Assembly: GCF_000328475.2 (NCBI RefSeq)
Contig: NC_026481.1
Location: 310,001-374,000, forward strand
Source of the DNA: Mycosarcoma maydis
Lineage: Eukaryota; Basidiomycota; Ustilaginomycetes; Ustilaginales
Reading direction: 5' to 3'
Length of the DNA: 64,000 bases
Part shown: positions 38,322-48,382 of the stretch, piece after piece
Position numbering within the stretch: position 1 is the stretch's first letter
Layout: each line of letters begins with the position of its first letter
Notes under the pieces: model-generated
The model's input: the letters and a program-made list of their open reading frames with translations, nothing else
Told to the model about the DNA's origin: nothing
Databases searched by the model: none
Made by a program: the position numbers and the translations under genes

Positions 38322-41084
38322 TCAATGACGGTAGATGGCATCGGACGTGACGGCAACATCGCGAATCTGCTCGACATCGTGGACTCTGAGGATGTCGGCA
38401 CCAGCAGCGATGGCAGCAGTGCAAGCCGCAGCGGTAGCAAACACTCGTTCCTTTGGATCTTGCTTTCCCGTGAGGTGGCCAAGGAACTTCTTACGCGATA
38501 CGCCTATCAAAGTCGGGAATGACACTAGCGAGCAGCAAGGTCTGGTGATCGAGTCGGCACCGTTCTGTGCTGACGTGCCTTGCGCGACAGGAGACATGGC
38601 TTCGAATACGGAGCGGTCCAATGCCGGAGTGGCTGCACCCGAGTAGGAAACGCCTCTTCCCTTGGTCGATTTGGTGACTGACTCGGCGAGCGTGAGTCTC
38701 GACAGATCGCGGAGCAGCGCGAGATTGCCGGCACTGTCCTTGGCAAATCCGATGCCGGGATCGAGGACGATGTTCCACCTTCGAACGCCCGCCCTGAGCG
38801 CACGATCGAGACGTGCCTCAAGCTCGGCGCGAACGCCGGCTACGACATCGCCGTGCTCGTACGTGACGAGGCCGTTCATGGTTTTGCTGTCGCCACGCAT
38901 GTGCATAAGGATGTAGGGGCATTTCCACCTCTTTGCCACTTTGAGAATCGCTGGATCGCGCTCACCTCCCGACACATCGTTGATTATATCTGCTCCGACG
39001 GAGAGTGCAGCTTCTGCAACCGAGGCGCGGAAGGTGTCGACCGAGATGGGTATAGTGATTCCTGCTTGGCGGATAGCCTTGATGACGGAAACGACGCGTG
39101 TCGCCTCTTGGTCCGCATCAACCTCTACTGCGTGAGGGGCTGTGCTCATTCCGCCAACGTCAATGACATCAGCGCCCTGCTCGGCCATCGTCTTGGCCGA
39201 ACGCACAGCATCGACGGCTCCAAAGTTGTCGCCCCCATCCGAGAACGAGTCGGGGGTAGCGTTGATGATGCCCATTATGAAGGTCTTTGAACCCCAAGCC
39301 CACATCTTGGTGTCACTGACTTGATTGCTTGGGCGCGTGCTGGGCGAAGGAATTGGCAAAACCTTTCGAATGCCACTCGGTTCGTAGTCAGGCGACTTCT
39401 GAAGCATGATGAGAAGCTGCGATATGGTGCGAGAGTAGGTAGGGTGCTCAAAGTCTGGCAAGATGTCTTTGAGAGGCTCGAGGACAAATTCTCGCTCCTT
39501 GATGCCTGGATGAGGCACAACGAGCCGAGGTGAATCGTCGATCTCGAGCTTGTCATAAAGCAAAATGTCGAGATCGACCGATCGAGGACCTTTTTCTGGT
39601 ACGCCTGTCTTGTCACGCCCGAGCCGTACTTCGATCGACTGTGTGAGGGACAGCAAGTCGTGCGGACTCAGCTTTGTTGCAATGCGGCAGGCAGCGTTGA
39701 GGAACTCGGGCTGATCGACGACGTACATGGGTGCAGTCTCGTAGAGGAAGCTGGTATCGACGAGGATGCAGTCTTGGGCTTCGCTGAGGGCCTGCACTGC
39801 AGCTTCGATGTTGGCAGCGCGATCGCCGACGTTGGAGCCAAGGGCAATCGCGACGACATGCCAACCTTTGTCCAGGTTTGACACAGACTTGTTCATTGCA
39901 GAAGGTGAGCGTTGCGCTGGTGATACACTGGACGTCGTATGAGGAAGGCCGGATCGGATGATAGCAGCAGCAGCAGGAGCAACGGCGGTGGCGGCGGCAG
40001 ATGGAGTTGCAGCGTGAAGCTGTTGTTCTTCGAGCAATGCTTCTTGCTCAAAGAACTCGCGTGTGCGTTCTACTTCGACCCCAGCGCTGCTGGCAAACAT
40101 GATGGCGCTCGGTTTGTCGACGCTGACACGGACCTTTTCGACCTTGTTCTGGAGGACGGCGACCCTGGCTATTGAGGTGGCGAGACTCTCGACGGTCTTG
40201 TACGAGCTGGCAGCGACGTAGTCAGAGATGCTGCGTACGATTGTGCGGTAGTTGTGCTGCTTGTTGACGACGTCGATGAGACCAGCCGTCGAGTTGTGCG
40301 CTTCCTTGGCACGAGAGAGACCGGAATAGACGACGAGGTTGAGTTTGACATTTTGTTTGTCTTCACGCTCCCAAGGATTGACGCCAATGATGGTGTTGAT
40401 GACGAGGTCGCGCACAATGACTTTATCGTGCAACGCCAGTTTCGAGGAAGGAGCAAGCCTGAGCTCATCTATGCACTGTACAGGGTCTAGGTTGGACGGG
40501 ATAGGGTGTAGGTCGCCGAGCATGTAGTCAGCAGCGGTGCGGACAATCTGAACGCCGGCCGAGGCAGCGTGGAGGAGGGAGCGAGGCTTTTCGACGTTGA
40601 GGGTGACTTTGGGCGCGTGAAGCACAAAGATGCATACTTTGGCCAGACCCTCAGCGAGCGCTTCGAGACTACGATAGCGATGATTTGCGCAATGCGCTTC
40701 GAGCTGCTTTACGAGCACGCCGTAGTGAATGCTGTACGGCAAATGATCCGATCCGCCCGCCTTGGAGACGTCGGTGTGGACGCGAGCATCGATAGTGACA
40801 GGCTGAGCTTGGACCCGTTCCCAGTTGTCGACACCTACAATCATGCGCACTTCGAGCCTCTTGACCGCTATAATATCCGGAAGCTCGAGCGACGCTTCTG
40901 ATGAACTCATCGTGGACGAGTGGCCTGTGTTGAGACGTGTCGGATCGTGCGCGCCGTGGGAAAGGTGGTATCGATGGGCGAGTGAGCCTCTTGACAACGT
41001 CAACGGAAAGACCGCGCGTGAAGCGGGTCTGCCGATGCGAGAGAGAGGGCAAAGGATCAGAGCAGCAATGGGTCGAATTTGCAT
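38322..41084 (-). CDS. fol1: Trifunctional folate biosynthesis enzyme (DHNA-HPPK-DHPS)
   Basis: A 920-aa fusion carrying out three successive steps of folate synthesis. Two tandem dihydroneopterin aldolase-type domains (about 68-190 and 215-345, each with a (I/V)GV(D/N)xWER motif) are followed by a hydroxymethyldihydropterin pyrophosphokinase (about 408-570, ALGSNVGDR, PRSVDLDILLYD) and dihydropteroate synthase (about 596-918, IMGIINATPDSFSDGG, a second-helix ADIIDVGG-type motif, ISVDTFRA, and SRKKFLG near the end). The first 55 residues are Arg-, Ser- and Ala-rich without acids, like a mitochondrial presequence; an in-frame ATG at 40910 (residue 59, MSSSEAS) would give a version without it. 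Yeast Fol1 is mitochondrial. The gene converges on the 96-aa ORF and is divergent from the SMG6-like gene. Confidence 0.95.
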   Translation of the reverse strand: MQIRPIAALILCPLSRIGRPASRAVFPLTLSRGSLAHRYHLSHGAHDPTRLNTGHSSTMSSSEASLELPDIIAVKRLEVRMIVGVDNWERVQAQPVTIDARVHTDVSKAGGSDHLPYSIHYGVLVKQLEAHCANHRYRSLEALAEGLAKVCIFVLHAPKVTLNVEKPRSLLHAASAGVQIVRTAADYMLGDLHPIPSNLDPVQCIDELRLAPSSKLALHDKVIVRDLVINTIIGVNPWEREDKQNVKLNLVVYSGLSRAKEAHNSTAGLIDVVNKQHNYRTIVRSISDYVAASSYKTVESLATSIARVAVLQNKVEKVRVSVDKPSAIMFASSAGVEVERTREFFEQEALLEEQQLHAATPSAAATAVAPAAAAIIRSGLPHTTSSVSPAQRSPSAMNKSVSNLDKGWHVVAIALGSNVGDRAANIEAAVQALSEAQDCILVDTSFLYETAPMYVVDQPEFLNAACRIATKLSPHDLLSLTQSIEVRLGRDKTGVPEKGPRSVDLDILLYDKLEIDDSPRLVVPHPGIKEREFVLEPLKDILPDFEHPTYSRTISQLLIMLQKSPDYEPSGIRKVLPIPSPSTRPSNQVSDTKMWAWGSKTFIMGIINATPDSFSDGGDNFGAVDAVRSAKTMAEQGADVIDVGGMSTAPHAVEVDADQEATRVVSVIKAIRQAGITIPISVDTFRASVAEAALSVGADIINDVSGGERDPAILKVAKRWKCPYILMHMRGDSKTMNGLVTYEHGDVVAGVRAELEARLDRALRAGVRRWNIVLDPGIGFAKDSAGNLALLRDLSRLTLAESVTKSTKGRGVSYSGAATPALDRSVFEAMSPVAQGTSAQNGADSITRPCCSLVSFPTLIGVSRKKFLGHLTGKQDPKERVFATAAACTAAIAAGADILRVHDVEQIRDVAVTSDAIYRH

Positions 41085-41510
41085 GCCCTTGGTCTCGCCA
41101 TACTACCTTGCTGAGATCACGTCGAAAAGGCCAAGGTGGTGAGATCCTCGCAACAGCTAAAAGTCTCTCGAGGATCCTACCGCTTTGTCGGGTGTACTTG
41201 GTTCGAATGTCTGATCGGTCACCGTGCACAGCAGTCACAGAGTTAAGTTAGGCACGAGGAAACATGAACCACGAACCACACCCACTCGTGACTCACAGAC
41301 TGAACGTGACTCCGTTGGGCAGTTTTCGAGGGCCTTTTTTTTTTTTTTTTTTTGACCTTCCTGCTCCCAAGTCGGTTCGGTTGCTGGCCGAGCTTCTTGA
41401 CTGCGTCACTTAAAAAATAACTCGTGACGAAAGGGTCTCCTCTCACCTCACACGGTCATGAGAGTTTGCGATTCAGTGATTCGTTCGTGGATTCACAAGA
41501 TCCACAAAAT

Positions 41511-41538
41511 CACGAATCACGAATCACGAATCACGAAT
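41511..41538. repeat. Tandem CACGAAT heptamers
   Basis: Four perfect CACGAAT units in tandem, followed by a diverged one (CTTGAAT). Confidence 0.95.
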
Positions 41539-41739
41539 CTTGAATCGGAGAGAGAAAAGGTACGGGGCACGAGCTGGCGTAGCTTTTCTCATTCCACTCA
41601 CGTCTGCTGAAGCCAACTCGTGACTGAGCATCTCTTGTCTCTGAGCTACAGGCACAAGGCTCATCCGCGGCAGAAACTGCGCTCCTTCAGGCACTCACAG
41701 ACTCACAACTCAGTTTCAACGTCGGTAGAGCTCGGCATC

Positions 41740-41783
41740 ATTCACGATTCACGATTCACGATTCGTGATTCACAATTCATGAT
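41740..41783. repeat. Mixed ATTCACG/ATTCGTG heptamers
   Basis: Three ATTCACG units, one ATTCGTG, then ATTCACA and ATTCATG variants, all in phase. It shows both heptamer forms within one array. Confidence 0.95.
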
Positions 41784-42193
41784 TCCAATCCGCTCGTCCA
41801 TACTAATTTTAACCATCCACCATCGACGCCATCCTCACGTCCTTGTCGAGATCCGTAGCAAGCCTTGACTTTCACTACGTCTCCATACACCACACCTCGT
41901 TCTTCGATAGCAGAGCGTATCCGTATCAACGCGTCAATTCGAGCCGCAACCTCCTTTGTAGCTCCTTTATGGCTGGCCTGCAGTACCATTTTACTTAGCA
42001 GCGTTGCTCCTAGTTCCATATTGGTACTCACCTGGACGACATGAAGGAAGCTGTTCATCGGCCGCTCTACTCGCTAATTGTCGAGCTCTTGCCTCACTGA
42101 TGCTCATATAGCCACCAGTTCCAATTCCAACCCATTGTGCTTTTTCGCTGGCCCTGTTCAGCGCCTCTTGCAACTCGTTGACGGCCAACAGTC

Positions 42194-45100
42194 ATGCCAT
42201 TTCAACACTCGAACAGTGCTGCTTCGACGCAGCTTCTCTCAGCACCGACTAGCCAGCTCGCAGCGTCTAGCTTCTCTCCGCTTCCGCCGGTCATTGCTAA
42301 GTCAGCGCTCGCCGAGTCGTCTTCTAGGCCACGCTCCGACTTGCAGACTTCGACCACGCCTTCTGCCCGTAAACAGCATCACGTCTCGTTCAAGGACGAT
42401 CCCGAGCCCTCTGCCAAAAACACAAAGCATCGCGGCCGCAATCACCGCGCTTCGCAGTCGAGCTCTCGCCTGGACACCTCCGACCTCAAGGACAGAGCCT
42501 CCGAGCATGGCAGCTCCCGCCACTCCGCCGCCTCTCGCACCTCCTCTCGTCAAAGTCGTAGCGATGCCAATGAGCACGAGTCATCCAGGTCTGTAGCCGG
42601 CGACAGTGCTCCCAGCACCTCTTCCCGCAACCGCAGGTCTCGTCATCGTTCCGAAAAGCGTTCCGAGCGCTCCCACCCTTCGCAACCTCAGTCTGAGCAT
42701 GCAACCAAGTCCAACGTCCAAGATACAGTCTCCTCAAACACCCGCAGTGCACCTTCCGCTAGGTCAGAGGCTTCTGCTTCTCCGCACAAAAGGGATGTCG
42801 GGCCAAGGGAAGCCAGTAGCTCAAGCAGGCGCAGTAGACAGCAATCCGCTCAAGGCATCCTTCCAGACCTGCGCAATCAGGAAGCCTCGCGATCCGAGGC
42901 GGGCAACCGCTCTCAACATTCATCTTCCAGCCGTCGAGATCGCTTTGCCCTCCCCCACGATGCCCGAAGTATGCCGGGAGATCCTTCGACCAGTCGCTCT
43001 GGCCGCCAGCTGTTTGATCCCAGACGCGACGATCCTGTCAAGTTCGCCTCACAGCAGAGAAGCCAGGGTGATGCTCGTGCCACTTCTGGTGTCTCTTCTC
43101 CTCACACCAACTCAACGCCTTCCTTTCAGCCTCAAATCCTGATGCACAGGGAAGCTTCCAACGCTTCGAGCGGTAGCCATCTCGGTCGCAGCCCCATCAT
43201 CAAATCGTCTGTGTCCGACATGGCTTTTACCTCCGCCGTAGATCCGTCGGACCCTAAGGCTCTCCAGGCGCACATAGCCGAGGTCAAAATGGTGTATAGA
43301 TCCTTGTCTGCAATGGAAGCCAGCCTTCAAGAAGCACATCAAGCCGAGGTTGAAAGAGCACGTCACTCCATGGCTGACTATATCCCACCAGACCTGCGAG
43401 ATCCTTCCTACTGGATCACCCTGATCAGCAAACATCGCCAGGTGGCAGAGTTACACTCTTCCTTCCTCGAGATGACATGCCGACCAGAGTTCCCCCGCGA
43501 ACTCTCAAAGCTTGCCGAAGTTCGTAATATGCCCGCACGCTTGTGGCAAACGGCATTCCATCTCATGCTCGAGAGCCTCCGTACCAGCCTCTCCTCGAAC
43601 CACCATCTGCAGAGCAACCAGCGCAAGTCTGAACTCCTGGATCATCTCACCGAGTTCATTTACTACGCCTACTCTTTCTACTCCGCCTTGCAAGAATCTG
43701 AGAGGTACAAGAGCATGCGCAGAGCATGGATCGAGAGTCTCGGCGATCTTTCACGTTATCGCATGGCAGTTGCCGGCTTGGCGTCAAGCATGTCGATCGA
43801 TGGACAAGGTGATGAGATTCGCAATCCGCCGTCCACCGATCACGATACCAACTCGCCCGTCGATGCACGCATCGATGATGACGACAATGATGCCGAATAC
43901 GACCAAGATGTTCTATCAGATGCCAGCGTAACAGACGAACTTGACGACTCCGTTCATCGTGCTCGCCAGGATCCGGGCGAAGATAGGGTGAAATCTCGCA
44001 AAAGGTCCAATGCAGACACTCGCAAAAACACACCGCCCGCAATCGAAGTCGAAAAGGCCAGCATTGGTACTGCCGCCCTTGGCGATTGGGAGTGGACCGA
44101 GAAGGAGACTTGGCGTCAAACTGCCAAGGGCTGGTACGCCATGGGTATCACCGAGACTCCCAACATTGGAAGGCTTCACCACCACCTCGGTGTACTCAGC
44201 CGTGGTGACAACGATCTCAGGGCTGTCTACCATCTCACCAAAAGCCTCGTAGCCGCCAAGCCTTTTGCGTCAGCTAGAGATAGCATCCTCCTTCTGTTCG
44301 AGCAGCAGCGACAGGCTCGTCGAGTGCGGCGAGATAGTCCCATCGAGGAGCTCTTCCTCTATCTGCATGGCATCCTCATCACTCGTGTCCAGCTTGACGA
44401 CTTTGAGCCAGTCTTTGATCGGCTAATGGCAAAGCTTACGAGGCTAGTTGAGAAACAGGGGCCAGCAGGGCTGCCGCAATCTACGTGGACCATGATGGCC
44501 GCTATCAACATCGCAGGTCTCTTCCAATACGGCGCCGAAGACTCGGTTCTTGCGGACCTCTTGTTGCAACAGATGGACAAATCCGGAGGACGACCGAACA
44601 GGACGCATAGATCCAAGGCCAGCACCCCAACTGCGATCATTGTCAGCTCCAATACGGCCAAAACCGACGACAACTGTCTGAGTGAGCTGCCCAGAGATGC
44701 GGAATGGGACGATCCGAGCGATGACGAGTCCGAGGCGGGTGAAGACGTCCAGATGATTTCCTTGGAATCAAAGGGCGGCAATGATGAGCAGGAGGCATTG
44801 GAGGTGCTGCCTGACATTCTGGAACGCGCTGCCACGCTCAGTTTCAGCATGCAATCGCTCACCTTTGACCTCTTTAGCGCTGATGCAGCCTTCCGATCGA
44901 ATCCTTACAACACAACCATTAGCACATTTCTCATCTCTCTCTGTCAGTCCAAAAAGGCCTTCCGGATGCTGGAGCGCTTCATTCCGTGGCATCAGTGGCT
45001 GCGACATGTCGAGAAGTCGCTGTCTCTTGTCGAGCGCTCCTGGCCCAAATGTCTTTCAAGTTCGTACATCACAGCACAACTGCTGCTGCCAGAAGACTTT

Positions 45101-46510
45101 TGCCTGCGCGGTATCCTGGGCTTATCGCGGCATCTCTACGATCGAAATCTTTGGCGGAACGCTGCAAACGACGGTGCCATCGCAGCGCCGCAGGGTTTCG
45201 ACAACGAGGTGGAAGTGCTCGACGCCGATGATGCAGAGCTGTACACACGGACCGAGTCCGCCTGGCGCATCGCGGCTTCTCGCAGAAAGGAAAGCGGCGA
45301 CGCACCATCATCCTTGGACACGGTGCGTGGATATCGTCTTGCCTTCGTGGCTAGGAAGCTGGCGAAAGCAGGACGAGGCTTTGACCTGGACACCAAGTCG
45401 TCGATGCTGTCCTTGTCAAAGATGCTGCTTGCTCGCATCGCGAGACGCAAAATGGAAGAGGAACAACTGCAGCTTGAGCGTCGTATCCAGGAGCTTGCGC
45501 TATACGATCGCGTTACCATCACATCGGTTCCGCGAGCGGGAGAAGAGGGTCAAGGGTCAGACGACGACGACGACGATGACGACGACGATTTCGACAGCGA
45601 CTGGGACTCGGACCCAGACCTGCGGCGTCACGAGGCAACGCTGGGGTTGACGCGCGAAAGCGTCGCCAAATTCGAAAGTGAAGAGCTAACGGATGAGATC
45701 AAAGCATTGCATGCGCGCCGCTGTTACCTTGAACAGGTGCTCAAGGGCGTCACACGGAGACTGTCAGGACGGTGCTATGCACCTGCCAAGCCAGGCAAGG
45801 CTAGTGAAGTGGGCACGCGCAGGAAGGACGTTGGCGCGCGAGCTGATGCGTGTGAAAACGTGTTCGCAGGCTACACGGTGCTCGTCGTCGATACCAATGT
45901 GATCGTGACTCCTGGGCAAGTGATCGCGCAGCTGATCGAGTCACGACGCTGGACGGTGATCATCCCTTTGGCGGTCATCACCGAACTGGACGGCCTGCGG
46001 CGCAACGACAACGAGCTGGGACACGAGGCGGAGCGCGCGATCCAGATGCTGGAATTGCGCATCAAATCGCATGCCAAGTACGTCAAAGTGCAGACGAGCC
46101 GTGGCAACTACCTGAGCGACCTGTCGTGTCGGTGCGAAGACATTGATTTTACCTGGCAAGGCACCACGCCGCCCGCACCCGCACCCGCTTCCGCTTCCGC
46201 TTCGGCACCAGCATCGACACCCGACACATCGCCCAACCTCGACGCCCTCGCTGGGCCAGACTCGAAATCGGTCGCTGCGCGCAACGTCGACGAGGTCATC
46301 CTCCGCATCCTCGCTTGGCAGAAGGACAACTTCGTCGACCGTCGCATCCTCCTTGACCTCGACCACCCCAGCCTCCCGCCTACTGCCCACAAGTGCGTCC
46401 TCCTCACCTTGGACCGCAACCTCCGCATCAAAGCCAAGAGCCGCGCCCTGCCCAGCTTGGACGCCAACGCCGCAGCTAGCCTGCTCGACCGACGCGACCG
46501 CGTGCCCTGA
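42194..46510 (+). CDS. SMG6/EST1A-like protein with PIN nuclease domain
   Basis: A 1438-aa single-exon product. Residues 1-330 are disordered and Ser/Arg-rich. The middle contains the EST1/SMG5-7-type helical-repeat region (WEWTEKETWRQTAKGWYAMGITE near 627, then LHHHLGVLSRGDNDLRAVYHLTKSL), and an acidic run lies near residue 1120. The C-terminal PIN domain starts at about 1228 (VLVVDTNVIVTPG). The acids expected for catalysis are visible: D1233, E1264 (VITELDG) and D1407 (LTLDRNLRIK). In animals SMG6 is the endonuclease of nonsense-mediated decay; yeast Est1 lacks a PIN. A decay nuclease role is therefore likelier than a telomerase role. The start ATG is the first in frame. Confidence 0.85.
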   Translation: MPFQHSNSAASTQLLSAPTSQLAASSFSPLPPVIAKSALAESSSRPRSDLQTSTTPSARKQHHVSFKDDPEPSAKNTKHRGRNHRASQSSSRLDTSDLKDRASEHGSSRHSAASRTSSRQSRSDANEHESSRSVAGDSAPSTSSRNRRSRHRSEKRSERSHPSQPQSEHATKSNVQDTVSSNTRSAPSARSEASASPHKRDVGPREASSSSRRSRQQSAQGILPDLRNQEASRSEAGNRSQHSSSSRRDRFALPHDARSMPGDPSTSRSGRQLFDPRRDDPVKFASQQRSQGDARATSGVSSPHTNSTPSFQPQILMHREASNASSGSHLGRSPIIKSSVSDMAFTSAVDPSDPKALQAHIAEVKMVYRSLSAMEASLQEAHQAEVERARHSMADYIPPDLRDPSYWITLISKHRQVAELHSSFLEMTCRPEFPRELSKLAEVRNMPARLWQTAFHLMLESLRTSLSSNHHLQSNQRKSELLDHLTEFIYYAYSFYSALQESERYKSMRRAWIESLGDLSRYRMAVAGLASSMSIDGQGDEIRNPPSTDHDTNSPVDARIDDDDNDAEYDQDVLSDASVTDELDDSVHRARQDPGEDRVKSRKRSNADTRKNTPPAIEVEKASIGTAALGDWEWTEKETWRQTAKGWYAMGITETPNIGRLHHHLGVLSRGDNDLRAVYHLTKSLVAAKPFASARDSILLLFEQQRQARRVRRDSPIEELFLYLHGILITRVQLDDFEPVFDRLMAKLTRLVEKQGPAGLPQSTWTMMAAINIAGLFQYGAEDSVLADLLLQQMDKSGGRPNRTHRSKASTPTAIIVSSNTAKTDDNCLSELPRDAEWDDPSDDESEAGEDVQMISLESKGGNDEQEALEVLPDILERAATLSFSMQSLTFDLFSADAAFRSNPYNTTISTFLISLCQSKKAFRMLERFIPWHQWLRHVEKSLSLVERSWPKCLSSSYITAQLLLPEDFCLRGILGLSRHLYDRNLWRNAANDGAIAAPQGFDNEVEVLDADDAELYTRTESAWRIAASRRKESGDAPSSLDTVRGYRLAFVARKLAKAGRGFDLDTKSSMLSLSKMLLARIARRKMEEEQLQLERRIQELALYDRVTITSVPRAGEEGQGSDDDDDDDDDDFDSDWDSDPDLRRHEATLGLTRESVAKFESEELTDEIKALHARRCYLEQVLKGVTRRLSGRCYAPAKPGKASEVGTRRKDVGARADACENVFAGYTVLVVDTNVIVTPGQVIAQLIESRRWTVIIPLAVITELDGLRRNDNELGHEAERAIQMLELRIKSHAKYVKVQTSRGNYLSDLSCRCEDIDFTWQGTTPPAPAPASASASAPASTPDTSPNLDALAGPDSKSVAARNVDEVILRILAWQKDNFVDRRILLDLDHPSLPPTAHKCVLLTLDRNLRIKAKSRALPSLDANAAASLLDRRDRVP
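45560..45600 (+). repeat. GAC/GAT run (poly-Asp)
   Basis: About ten consecutive Asp codons within the SMG6-like gene, just before the PIN-proximal region. Confidence 0.85.
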
Positions 46511-46636
46511 ATGCCAAACCGTCCTTACTCACACGCTCACAAGCCGCACGTGCCAGAATCCGTGTGTGACCGAATCTATGAATGCATTGCAGCCAAATCA
46601 AACACGCGAGGGCGATGAGCAAGTGAGAAAAGGCTA

Positions 46637-46953
46637 TCAGCCCATCTTGAAATGGAACTGCTGACCACCGGGGAATCCGCCGCCGGGGAAGCCACCGAAG
46701 CCAGCCTGCTGTTGGAAGAACATGTCGAACGGATGACCGCCCTGCGCGAACGGGTTACCGTAGCCGCCCTGCTGGCCGCCCATGGGGTCGTTGGGATCGT
46801 CGCCCTGGTCGTACTTCTTTCGCAGTTCTTCGTCGCCAAGGACGCCCCAAGCCTCGTTGATCTGGGCCATCTTCTCCTGCGAGCCGCCTTTGTCCGGGTG
46901 ATTTTCACGCGCCATTTTGCGATACGCTTTCTTGATGGTCGCCAGGCTGTCGG

Positions 46954-46986
<33 letters not shown>

Positions 46987-48382
46987 TGCTCTGACTGAGT
47001 TTGAGCCGTTTCTGCGCGGTCTGCAGCTTTTGGTGGATAGCGCGATCGGTGCGCCCGGATGCGTCAAAGGCCTTGGTGAGATCGCGTACCGCCTGGTCGT
47101 AGTCCTCTCGTTGCAGCGCGAGTTCAGCGCGCGCGAGCGTAGCTTCCACATTGTCCGGGTCTTTGGCGAGCACCAATTCGCAGTACGGCATGGCCTTGTC
47201 CATGTCGTTCAGCTCTGTGTACGCCTTGCAGTACATGGTGTGCAGCTCGAGCAACAGTCCTGACTCTTGAACAGGATCGCCTTTGTAAGTCGATGGAATC
47301 AACGGCTCCTCATCTCCAGACTGCACTTCGGTAGCAGACCGAATCGCCTCCTTGATGTCATCTACCACCGTCGCCCTGCCCACTTTGCCACCCTTGAGCG
47401 CTGACAGCACAGCTCGGTAGCTCTGCGAGTTGTAAAAGTTGCGTGCCTTTTTGAGCGACTTTTCCAATGCCTTGATCTTGCGGTGCATCTTGGCGCACGA
47501 CTTGTTGTCTGGATCCGAGTGTAAACAAGCCTTGAGATGTTGCAACCCGGCATCTCGGCTTTGCGACCCAGGTTCACTCACCACAAAGTAAGAGAGCACC
47601 GAGAGTCGGCGAAGCAAAAACGGCGAGGGGGTAAGGTGGACCGCTCGAGTCCAGTCGGCCATGGCATCCTCGATTCTTCCCTTCATCGTCTGACAGCGAG
47701 CGCGAACCAGGCGTGTTTCGAGATGCGATGGCGAGATCTTGAGCACTTCACCGGCCAAATGAATGCAGTGATCCACCTTGGTTGAGTCCAGCTCCTTTGC
47801 CTTTCCCTTCTTATCCGCTTTCTGCGCCTTGTCAAGCTCCTTGACGAGCTGGCCTAACGACTTGATCGAGGTCTCGACCAGGGTGAGCTTGGAACGGACG
47901 CTGTTGGCTTCCGCGGGGCTCGAATTAGCGGCACCCTTCTCGGCTCGGATCGAGTCATACGTCTTGAGGGCCTGCTTGGCTTTATCGCAGTCACCTTCCT
48001 TCAAGTAAACCTTTGCCTGTTGCAGGTAAGCCTTGTCGAACTTGGGGTTGAGTTTGAGCAAAGACTGGAAATCCTGAAGTGCGGCGGATGTGCGGCCGAG
48101 GGAGAGCTGTGCTGTGGCTCTCCTGTAATAGGTGAGCCACGAAGATGGATCCGCTTGCAACGCTAGATCAAAGGCAGACAGTGCATCTTGGTATCGACCG
48201 GACTGAAGAGCCACGTTGGCTTGCGTGAGGTGCTGACTTGCCAGGACGGGGTCGCTGACGACGGGTGGCTGAGACGATGCGAAGGCGTCAGCTCGCACGA
48301 GCACTCCAGAGGACGAGAGCCCGAGCGCTAGACAAAGCGTCAAGGAAAGCGCCAACAGAGAGGGTAGCAGCGTCGCCTTCAT
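46637..48382 (-). CDS. dnj1: ER co-chaperone with TPR repeats and J domain
   Basis: A 581-aa relative of DNAJC3/P58IPK that would stimulate the lumenal Hsp70 BiP. It opens with a signal peptide (MKATLLPSLLALSLTLCLALG) and has several tetratricopeptide repeats from about 45 to 440. A J domain near 463-530 contains the essential HPD at 495-497. The tail is Gly/Phe-rich (GGFPGGGFPGG) and has no HDEL-type retention signal (it ends FHFKMG). The matching U. maydis gene dnj1 is known as an ER co-chaperone needed for virulence; equivalence here is inferred from architecture and neighbours. It converges on the SMG6-like gene with 126 bp between stops. Confidence 0.92.

Larger units (their letters stand above)
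41085..42193. other. fol1 / SMG6-like divergent region
   Basis: 1.1 kb presumed to hold two promoters. It contains a T19 tract (41335-41353) and two heptamer arrays. A minus-strand ATG frame at 41777-42058 contains a plausible GTGAGT...CTGCAG intron, but no family is recognisable, so I do not call it a gene. Confidence 0.5.

Noticed and set aside
41777..42058. Small minus-strand gene with a GTGAGT...CTGCAG intron before the SMG6-like gene
   Set aside because: The upstream frame begins at TTG, the alternative joins meet stops and the one that works gives about 75 unrecognised residues. It is probably promoter or 5' leader sequence.
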